Below, piece by piece: positions 57,960 through 64,000 of a DNA stretch of 64,000 nt (its first letter is position 1; each line of letters begins with the position of its first letter). The notes beneath the pieces were generated by a model. That model was given only the letters and a program-made list of their open reading frames with translations, made no database searches and was not told the origin of the DNA. The DNA is from Segatella copri DSM 18205 (GTDB lineage: Bacteria > Bacteroidota > Bacteroidia > Bacteroidales > Bacteroidaceae). Where the stretch lies: NCBI RefSeq assembly GCF_025151535.1, contig NZ_CP102288.1:1948501-2012500 (forward strand). Direction: 5' to 3'. Position numbers and translations under genes: made by a program.

Positions 57960-60656
57960 TTAGAATTGAATACTTAAACCCAATGAGAAGGTTCTGTAAA
58001 CAGGATAAGTCCGCTTATCATCAATACCCATCGTACTGTTCACCACGTAGCTGTTAATCATCGGAGTCAAGCCGCTGTAACTGCTGATAGTGGCAAGATT
58101 ATTGACACTCGCCGAAACTCTGAGCGACTGCACCACGCCCTTTCGGATAGGGATATCATAGCCCAGCGTGAGATTCTCAAAGTTGAGATAATCGCCCTTC
58201 TCCAGCCAATAATCAGAAACATTCTGGTCAACGATATTCTTCTCAGGAGCTCCCTTCAGCACATTATAATCCGGGAAACTCGACATATTGGTGTAGGCTA
58301 AGCCCGTACCATTGAATATCTTATGTCCGAAGGCTCCGTTCATCTGCAATGAAAGATACCAGTCGCGATAACGGAAACTAATATTGGAACCCAACGTTAC
58401 TTTAGGAGTAGCCTGACCGGCAATATATCTGTCACCGCCATCACTCAAATCTACGGTTCCGTTCTTGTCCAAATCTTCGATATCATAGCGGTAATACCCA
58501 TTTCCATCTTCTATAATTCCCTTGCAATGAGGAAGATAGAATACCCCCAAAGGCTGACCAACTATCTGATAGACCACATTGTTGTAACCACCATGCTGAC
58601 CGGCACCCGACAAGGCACCCATCGCAGTAATATCGACTGCCGACATCTGCATTCCGTCATATTCACCACTCAGCGAGAGGAGTTTGTTCTTCTGCCAGGA
58701 GAGATTCATATTGATATTCAGTTCCATGTCCTTCTTCTGGATAGGAGTGAAGGAAATGCCGACCTCCAAACCCTGGTTGCTCATAGAACCCAGGTTTGCC
58801 AACAATTTATCATAGGCAAAAGGCGGAACCGGCACATCATAGGCATAGAGCATGTCGGTGGTCTTGGAATAGTAATATTCTGCCGTCAGAACCAGCCGGT
58901 TGTTCCACAATCCCAAATCAGCTCCGATATTCCAGGTAGCGCGGGTTTCCCACTTCAGATCAGGATTGTTATTGCTAATCATTCCCATCGTAACCGTAGG
59001 AGAACTGTTCACCGAAACAATACCATTCTGCCGTACCGTATTCAAAGTGGTATAAGAAGATATTCCGCCAAGATTACCTGAGCGTCCATAGCCCGTACGC
59101 AGTTTCAGCATGGTAATTTTCTGGAGAGAACGGAGCCATTTCTCCTGCTTCATATCCCAGGAAAGAGAGACGGATGGGAAGAAACCCCAGGTATGGTCAT
59201 TGCCCACCATCGAAGAACCATCGCCACGCATGGAAACCGAAAGACTATACTTATTATATAAGGTGTAGTCGACATTGCCCATCACAGAAGCCAGAGTCGG
59301 ATCTTCGTAATTACTGTCTGTCCCACCGAAAGGCCGTGATGCAGCAGCACCTATGTTATGGTAATACATGTCGTTGTTGGTGATTCCCTTCGCAGAAGTC
59401 CAGAATCCCGTTCGGATATCCTTCTGATATTCTGCACCCACCATTGCCTTCAGATTGTGGATTCCCCACGAATGCTGATAGTTAAACGATACATTGGCAA
59501 GCCAGTTCTCGCTCTTGAACTCCCCACGATAAAGATTGCCCTGCGCCCAAACCCAGGTAGGACAGAACTGGTTGTTCTCGTTGGAAGCATAACTGTATGC
59601 TCCGAAGGCAGAAACACTCAGAGAATTTGTCATATCATAGTTCAACTTCAGATGAGCATTGAAGTTCATGTTCTTCGTATCATTACGCTCCTTGAGCAAG
59701 GCACCGGGAGGATTCACCTGAGATGCAGCCCCATTCTTCACCCAACTGCCGTTCAGCTTATCATAAGGATAAGTAGGATTCATGGCATCGGCAGAATAGA
59801 AAAGCATCTGACTGTCGAAGATATCATTGTTCTTGAAAGACGAACCGAACACGCCGAAATCTCCCGTCAGTTTATCGCCAAACGCCTTCTGGGTGACATC
59901 AATCTTAGCCACCAGATTACGATAGCCCTTGCTCCGAATAATCGTGTTATGGTCAATATAGCCAAAAGAAGCGCGGTAATTGCTCTGCGGAGTGCCACCG
60001 CTGAAGGCCAGATAATGGTTCTGGATATTTCCGGTTCGGGTAATCGCCTTGCGGAAATTGGTATCATATCCCTTATTGTTATACTCCAGCCCATACTTCT
60101 GTGCAGCAGCTATGTATTCGGCGGCATTGAGCATCTCCATACTTTTGTACATCGCCTCTATACCATAGTTTCCCTCGTAAGAAATCTGAAATCCCTTACC
60201 CGTACCCTTCTTGGTGTTTACCTGGATAACACCCGAAGCACCACGGGAACCATAGAGTGCCGTTTCGCTGGCATTCTTCAGTACTGTAAAGCTCTCGATA
60301 TCGGCGGGATAGATTGTAGCAAGCGTCGCCACATCAGAAGTAACACCATCAATAATCACCAGAGGATCATTGCCGCCCATGATAGAAGTTGTACCGCGAA
60401 CCCGGACGGAGTTCAACATAGCGATACGGTCAAGACCATTGGTAGTGACGTTAACACCTGCCGTCTGTCCGATCAAGGCATCCAGGGCATTATTGAGCAC
60501 ACCCTTCTTCAGAAGTTCAGGCTCCACTACACTCACCGAACCTGATAAGCGCAAGGAGTCTAGGCCTTCGATGTTCACAGACTGAGCACAGAGGGTTTGG
60601 GGTGCAAGAATCATCGCACCCATCGCATAAAATATGTTTTTTAAGTTCTGTTCCAT
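57960..60656 (-). CDS. SusC/RagA TonB-linked outer-membrane transporter (short N-terminus)
   Basis: An 898-residue SusC. Signal peptide to about residue 25 (ILAPQTLCAQ). The plug contains NNALDALIGQTAGVNVTTNG, MLNSVRVRGTTSIMGGNDPLVIIDGV and IESFTVLKNASETALYGSRGASGVI (in parts), the SusC signature. The barrel runs to the C-terminal TFSLGLSIQF. Oddity: there is no CarboxypepD_reg-like domain and no clear TonB box, so it is 100-150 residues shorter than most SusC proteins. Partner SusD follows. An IS1380-type element lies 57 bases upstream and may have replaced the promoter. Confidence 0.92.
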   Translation of the reverse strand: MEQNLKNIFYAMGAMILAPQTLCAQSVNIEGLDSLRLSGSVSVVEPELLKKGVLNNALDALIGQTAGVNVTTNGLDRIAMLNSVRVRGTTSIMGGNDPLVIIDGVTSDVATLATIYPADIESFTVLKNASETALYGSRGASGVIQVNTKKGTGKGFQISYEGNYGIEAMYKSMEMLNAAEYIAAAQKYGLEYNNKGYDTNFRKAITRTGNIQNHYLAFSGGTPQSNYRASFGYIDHNTIIRSKGYRNLVAKIDVTQKAFGDKLTGDFGVFGSSFKNNDIFDSQMLFYSADAMNPTYPYDKLNGSWVKNGAASQVNPPGALLKERNDTKNMNFNAHLKLNYDMTNSLSVSAFGAYSYASNENNQFCPTWVWAQGNLYRGEFKSENWLANVSFNYQHSWGIHNLKAMVGAEYQKDIRTGFWTSAKGITNNDMYYHNIGAAASRPFGGTDSNYEDPTLASVMGNVDYTLYNKYSLSVSMRGDGSSMVGNDHTWGFFPSVSLSWDMKQEKWLRSLQKITMLKLRTGYGRSGNLGGISSYTTLNTVRQNGIVSVNSSPTVTMGMISNNNPDLKWETRATWNIGADLGLWNNRLVLTAEYYYSKTTDMLYAYDVPVPPFAYDKLLANLGSMSNQGLEVGISFTPIQKKDMELNINMNLSWQKNKLLSLSGEYDGMQMSAVDITAMGALSGAGQHGGYNNVVYQIVGQPLGVFYLPHCKGIIEDGNGYYRYDIEDLDKNGTVDLSDGGDRYIAGQATPKVTLGSNISFRYRDWYLSLQMNGAFGHKIFNGTGLAYTNMSSFPDYNVLKGAPEKNIVDQNVSDYWLEKGDYLNFENLTLGYDIPIRKGVVQSLRVSASVNNLATISSYSGLTPMINSYVVNSTMGIDDKRTYPVYRTFSLGLSIQF

Positions 60657-60700
60657 AACTATTTCATCGTTTAGTCAAGGTTCAAATCGATTTTCGATTG

Positions 60701-60708
60701 CAAATATA
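60701..60708 (-). promoter_or_regulatory. -7 box TATATTTG of susC
   Basis: The complement of CAAATATA, 45 bases before the susC start. The IS end begins only 5 bases upstream of this box, so any -33 element must lie within the IS. Confidence 0.5.
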
Positions 60709-60713
60709 ATAAA

Positions 60714-62311
60714 CCTTAATTCCGCAACACTTTGATTTAACTTTATTTATAAGTTCCTGAGCAACAATAAGTTGCCTAGGATTTTGCCGTGTCAGATTTT
60801 TCACTTATCTTAGTGTTGCAATTAGAAAACAAGCGAAAATCGTAACAAGGCGCTGCAAAGGTACAAATAAAATCCGAAAAACTCACACCTTTTGGAGGAA
60901 TTTTTTCAATCATGGAGAAATTTGACTCCATGCTTTCACCCGTTATCGACTCAACACTGGGTCAGAGATGCCGCAGTATCATCGGATATCAGTTCAGCGA
61001 GATAGTCCGTTCGCTGATGAGCGATTATTTCTGTGGCGGCTCATGCGTGGAAGATGTAACGTCACAACTGATGCGCCATCTCTCGTATCATCCGACCTTG
61101 CGCACATGCAGCTCTGATACCATCCTCAGAGCCATCAAGGAACTGACACAGGAAAACATCTCCTATACTTCCGACCAAGGCAAGACCTATGATTTCAATA
61201 CTGCAGACAAACTCAACACATTGCTTATAAACGCTTTGGTTTCTACAGGCGAGTTGAAGGAAATTGAGGAATACGATGTTGACTTTGACCATCAGTTCCT
61301 TGAAACGGAGAAGTATGATGCAAAACCGACCTACAAAAAGTTCCTCGGCTACAGGCCTGGCGTATATGTTATCGGTGACAAGATAGTCTATATCGAGAAC
61401 AGCGATGGCAACACGAATGTGCGTTTTCATCAGGCAGACACCCATAAGAGATTCTTCGCTCTTCTGGAATCCCAGAACATCCGTGTAAATCGCTTCAGGG
61501 CAGACTGCGGTTCCTGCTCGGAGGAAATCGTCAGTGAGATAGAGAAGCATTGCAAACATTTCTACATCCGTGCCAACCGATGCAGTTCGCTCTACAATGA
61601 CATCTTTGCTCTGAGAGGATGGAAGACGGAGGAGATTAACGGCATCCAGTTCGAACTCAATTCCATTCTCGTTGAGAAATGGGAAGACAAGTGCTATCGT
61701 CTTGTCATCCAGAGACAAAGACGCAACAGTGGCGACCTTGACCTGTGGGAAGGCGAATACACTTACCGTTGTATTCTGACCAACGATTACAAGTCATCGA
61801 CAAGGGACATTGTTGAATTCTACAATCTGCGTGGCGGCAAGGAACGTATCTTTGACGACATGAACAACGGATTCGGTTGGAGCAGGCTCCCCAAGTCATT
61901 CATGGCGGAGAATACTGTCTTTCTTCTGCTTACTGCATTGATACACAATTTCTACAAGACCATCATGAGCAGGCTTGACACCAAGGCTTTTGGGCTCAAG
62001 AAAACGAGTCGCATAAAGGCTTTTGTCTTCAGATTCATCTCCGTACCTGCCAAGTGGATCATGACTGCAAGGCAATACGTGCTGAATATCTACACAGAGA
62101 ACCGAGCTTATGCAAAACCCTTCAAAACAGAATTCGGATAAGAATCCTTTCTTTCCGGTTTGAATCTGCGTATTACCTCAAGTCGCATCGTGGGGTAAGG
62201 GGATGGTGGCTACATATTGATGTTGTGCTGTTGCTTTTTACTGAAAGCTGCTACTAACGACTCATAAATCTACCCTTAATCGTGTATTGGATGATAGTTG
62301 CGGATTTTAGG
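60714..62311 (+). mobile_element. IS1380-type insertion sequence
   Basis: About 1.6 kb. The left end CCTTAATTCCGCAAC (60714-60728) and the right end (reverse complement of 62297-62311) CCTAAAATCCGCAAC match at 13 of 15. ATAA flanks both sides (60709-60712 and 62312-62315), a possible 4-bp target duplication offset by one base. One transposase gene is inside. On the minus strand CAAAGGTA at 60856-60863 reads as a -7 box pointing out toward susC. Confidence 0.7.
60912..62141 (+). CDS. IS1380 family transposase
   Basis: A 409-residue DDE transposase. IS1380 signatures: IVRSLMSDYFCGGSCVEDV, VDFDHQFLETEKYDAKPTYKKF (in parts) with the first catalytic Asp, VYIENSDGNTNVRFHQADTH, FRADCGSCSEEIV with the second, and YNLRGGKERIFDDMNNGFGW with the final Glu. 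The length is normal and the frame is unbroken, so it may be active. Confidence 0.92.
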   Translation: MEKFDSMLSPVIDSTLGQRCRSIIGYQFSEIVRSLMSDYFCGGSCVEDVTSQLMRHLSYHPTLRTCSSDTILRAIKELTQENISYTSDQGKTYDFNTADKLNTLLINALVSTGELKEIEEYDVDFDHQFLETEKYDAKPTYKKFLGYRPGVYVIGDKIVYIENSDGNTNVRFHQADTHKRFFALLESQNIRVNRFRADCGSCSEEIVSEIEKHCKHFYIRANRCSSLYNDIFALRGWKTEEINGIQFELNSILVEKWEDKCYRLVIQRQRRNSGDLDLWEGEYTYRCILTNDYKSSTRDIVEFYNLRGGKERIFDDMNNGFGWSRLPKSFMAENTVFLLLTALIHNFYKTIMSRLDTKAFGLKKTSRIKAFVFRFISVPAKWIMTARQYVLNIYTENRAYAKPFKTEFG

Positions 62312-62384
62312 ATAAAAAAGAGTGATTCAAAGTCCATTTCCTTGAAAAAACTTCAAAAAACCGCAGGCTTAAGAGTTAAGACAG

Positions 62385-62432
62385 AAGAAAAGCTCGCCAA
62401 GACGTTCAAAATCTTAGCGAGCTTTCTCTTTT
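62385..62432 (+). terminator. Stem-loop terminator
   Basis: AAAGCTCGC (62389-62397) pairs with GCGAGCTTT (62417-62425), followed by CTCTTTT. It is a near copy of the terminator at 56199-56243, so it may once have ended a gene now lost. Confidence 0.65.
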
Positions 62433-62577
62433 AATATTTGCCGGGAACCACACGCATGGTATTGGTCTGGGAATCCCAACCCTCGAAACTCTGGCGAGGC
62501 AGACTGATGGTTTGTCTTAAATGTTATAATCTTTGTTCTTGTGATTGTTTTCAATCTCGGTGACAAAGTTACATTTT

Positions 62578-62639
62578 TATTTTTGAAACCGCCTCCCATT
62601 TTGGCAGCAAAGTTTAAATCAATTATACTTTGCTGCCAA
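62578..62639 (+). promoter_or_regulatory. hsp20 promoter with 13-bp inverted repeat at the start of transcription
   Basis: -7 box TATTTTTG (62578-62585). TTGGCAGCAAAGT (62601-62613) is the reverse complement of ACTTTGCTGCCAA (62627-62639). The repeat would sit right at or just after the start point, so a repressor site or 5' RNA hairpin is likely. Confidence 0.55.
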
Positions 62640-62842
62640 TATTGTCATCAATCCGACACTGGCACGCAAGTTGCTCAACATAAGAGTGAAAGCTGAAGCT
62701 AAAGACGAAGGAGTTCGAAAGAACAACGGAGTTTCGAGGCGAAGGCAATCAAAAGAACAGATAAATAAATAACAAACAGAAATCCCGACGGAGCCGTAAG
62801 GAACCGAGAGGACGAGTAAAATAAAATGTGGAGGTTTTAATT

Positions 62843-63277
62843 ATGTTGTTAGCACGTAGAAATAATGATTCAGATTGGTTGAGTAACTTCTTTGATGATA
62901 CTTTATTCAATACCGAAGTAATGTCACGTATGAATGCTACTGCTCCTGCCATTAACATCAAGGAGACAGATAAGAATTATACCATGGAGGTTGCTGCTCC
63001 TGGCTTGAAGAAAGAGTGGGTTCGTGTAAACATCGATAACGATGGTAATCTGAACATCGCCATTGAGAACAAGATGGAACACAAGGATGAAGACAAGCAC
63101 GAGCACTATCTGCGCCGCGAATTCTCTTACAGCAACTACCAGCAGTGTTATACGCTGCCTGAGGATGCTGATCGTGAGAAGATTTCAGCAAAGGTAGCTG
63201 ATGGTATACTCGAGGTCGAGATTCCAAAGCTTACTCCTAAGGAGGCTAAGACTACAAAGAACATCGAAGTCAAATAA
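62843..63277 (+). CDS. Small heat shock protein, Hsp20/alpha-crystallin family
   Basis: A 144-residue chaperone that holds unfolded proteins. ATG 62843 chosen, with RBS GGAGG just before it; a GTG at 62828 is part of the leader. The alpha-crystallin domain is seen as PAINIKETDKNYTMEVAAPGLKKEWV (in parts), LNIAIENKME, FSYSNYQQCYTLPEDAD and VADGILEVEIPKL, ending IEVK. The length is typical of Bacteroidota members. The inverted repeat at its start of transcription suggests stress control. Confidence 0.92.
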   Translation: MLLARRNNDSDWLSNFFDDTLFNTEVMSRMNATAPAINIKETDKNYTMEVAAPGLKKEWVRVNIDNDGNLNIAIENKMEHKDEDKHEHYLRREFSYSNYQQCYTLPEDADREKISAKVADGILEVEIPKLTPKEAKTTKNIEVK

Positions 63278-63297
63278 TCATCTCCCATAAATGATGG

Positions 63298-63336
63298 AGG
63301 CAGATTCCAAAGCAATTTGGAACCTGCCTTTTTTTG
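63298..63336 (+). terminator. Rho-independent terminator of hsp20
   Basis: AGGCAG..TTCCAA (63298-63310) pairs with TTGGAA..CTGCCT (63317-63329), then seven or more T's. Confidence 0.85.
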
Positions 63337-63443
63337 TGTCCTTACCTGAACCATCGCATTTTTCATCTACCTTATTATCATGATTTTCATGGAGCAGCCA
63401 AAAGTTTTTCACCATAAATCTTTTTTCTTCCATAATTAATATG

Positions 63444-63451
63444 TAATTTTG
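63444..63451 (+). promoter_or_regulatory. -7 box TAATTTTG (copA)
   Basis: A consensus -7 element 64 bases before ATG 63516. Confidence 0.5.
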
Positions 63452-63515
63452 CAGGCAGAAAAGCAGATATGAAAGCTTCTGCTTATAGAATTCAGAACAT
63501 TTATATAAGAAACAG

Positions 63516-64000
63516 ATGAAGAAAACAATTCCAGTAATAGGCATGGCTTGCAGCGTATGCTCTGCCAATGTAGAAAAGAAGCTGCAGTCGCTAGAAGGCA
63601 TCAACTCCGCCTCGGTATCCCTGGCGAGCCGAACTGCCCTGGTAGATTATAACCCCGATATCATCTCTCTGGAAGATATGAAACGGGAAATCAGCAATGC
63701 CGGCTACGACCTCGTTATCGAAAACGACAGAAGCGTGGAGGAAATCAACCGCCGTGAGTTCACCCTCCTGCGCCGCCGAACCCTCGTTTCCTGGCTCTTC
63801 GCCATTCTGACCATGTGTTTCTCCATGGGCTGGATTTCCCTGGGCATGGAGCAGAATATGATTTCAGATGGCGCTGCCTCGGCTCATCACTCGAGTTCCT
63901 TCGCCAACCAGATCTGTCTGCTCCTGGCACTCGCCAACCTGCTCTACTGCGGCAAACAGTTTTATGTTTCCGCCTGGAAGCAGCTTTTGCATCATACGGC
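63516..64000 (+). CDS. copA: Heavy-metal (copper-type) P1B-ATPase, 5' end only
   Basis: Open from ATG 63516 to the end of the window (161 codons). The N-terminal heavy-metal-associated domain has VIGMACSVCSANVEKKL, with C12 and C15 forming the CxxC site, and EDMKREISNAGYDLVIE. The first membrane segment begins near residue 88 (SWLFAILTMCFSMGWIS). The catalytic parts (TGE, CPC, DKTGT) lie outside the window. Export of Cu(I) is the usual role of this subtype. Confidence 0.85.
   Translation, partial: MKKTIPVIGMACSVCSANVEKKLQSLEGINSASVSLASRTALVDYNPDIISLEDMKREISNAGYDLVIENDRSVEEINRREFTLLRRRTLVSWLFAILTMCFSMGWISLGMEQNMISDGAASAHHSSSFANQICLLLALANLLYCGKQFYVSAWKQLLHHT

Larger units (their letters stand above)
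62312..62842 (+). other. Interval between the IS and hsp20, with terminator and hsp20 leader
   Basis: 62385-62432 holds a GCTCGC/GCGAGC terminator. No gene is seen. A TATTTTTG -7 box at 62578-62585 and a 13-bp inverted repeat at 62601-62639 precede a purine-rich leader of about 200 nt. Confidence 0.6.

Noticed and set aside
59358..60545. Long open frame antisense to susC
   Set aside because: It lies entirely within the conserved plug and barrel region of susC on the other strand and has no protein-like features.

Overview
The window looks like chromosome from a gut Prevotella/Segatella (Bacteroidota), close to the Segatella copri type. The evidence is the Bacteroidota promoter box TAnnTTTG upstream of most transcription units, SusC/SusD and other TonB-dependent outer-membrane genes, DUF3987, DUF6266, DUF3822, DUF4465 and DUF4476 families, and AAA/DUF4143 ATPases. 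No tRNA or rRNA gene was seen.

Layout. 1-4.7 kb: the 3' end of an unknown gene, then a mobile-element-like cassette (HTH protein, BT4734-like primase domain, DUF3987 helicase/ATPase, DUF6266). 4.7-14.6 kb: housekeeping genes (RecD-like helicase, small membrane protein, DUF3822, rsmD, cardiolipin synthase, dnaG) and a GH115 alpha-glucuronidase. 14.8-24 kb: an accessory region holding a scar of a type III restriction-modification system, AAA/DUF4143 ATPase loci (one intact, one internally deleted), thioredoxin, and a run HU-like / Schlafen-AlbA / DUF262 / DUF262-DUF1524 / 33-residue ORF that resembles a defence operon. 24-30 kb: proline iminopeptidase, riboflavin synthase, and an etfB-etfA-acyl-CoA dehydrogenase operon interrupted by a four-helix-bundle gene flanked by 40-bp inverted repeats. 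30-37 kb: a second accessory region with another AAA/DUF4143 ATPase, exported proteins of unknown function behind a duplicated leader, decayed genes, and several tandem-repeat arrays. 37-41 kb: BamE/DUF4476 protein, methyltransferase, MgtC, EttA. 41-46.3 kb: a cobalamin-riboswitch-controlled operon (btuB, a surface beta-propeller lipoprotein, DUF4465). 46.4-51 kb: HAD phosphatase, an ISAon1/ISL3-like IS abutting glycerate kinase, and a zeta-toxin-like pair. 51-56 kb: a two-component system with a probable outer-membrane protein, divergent from a TonB-dependent receptor. 56-62.3 kb: a susC/susD pair with an IS1380-type element inserted just upstream. 62.3-64 kb: hsp20 and the 5' end of a copper-type P-ATPase.

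The most unusual signals are: (1) two arrays of five 9-bp TGCAAA units inside two cassette genes, read in different frames, so the DNA rather than the peptide appears conserved; (2) the inverted-repeat-enclosed four-helix-bundle element inside an mRNA operon, built like 23S rRNA intervening sequences; (3) the HU/AlbA/DUF262 cluster with 12-bp repeats both inside and after a coding region; (4) a duplicated structured leader at 31.9 and 33.8 kb; (5) palindromes or direct repeats ahead of several AAA/DUF4143 loci, two of which carry similar internal deletions.
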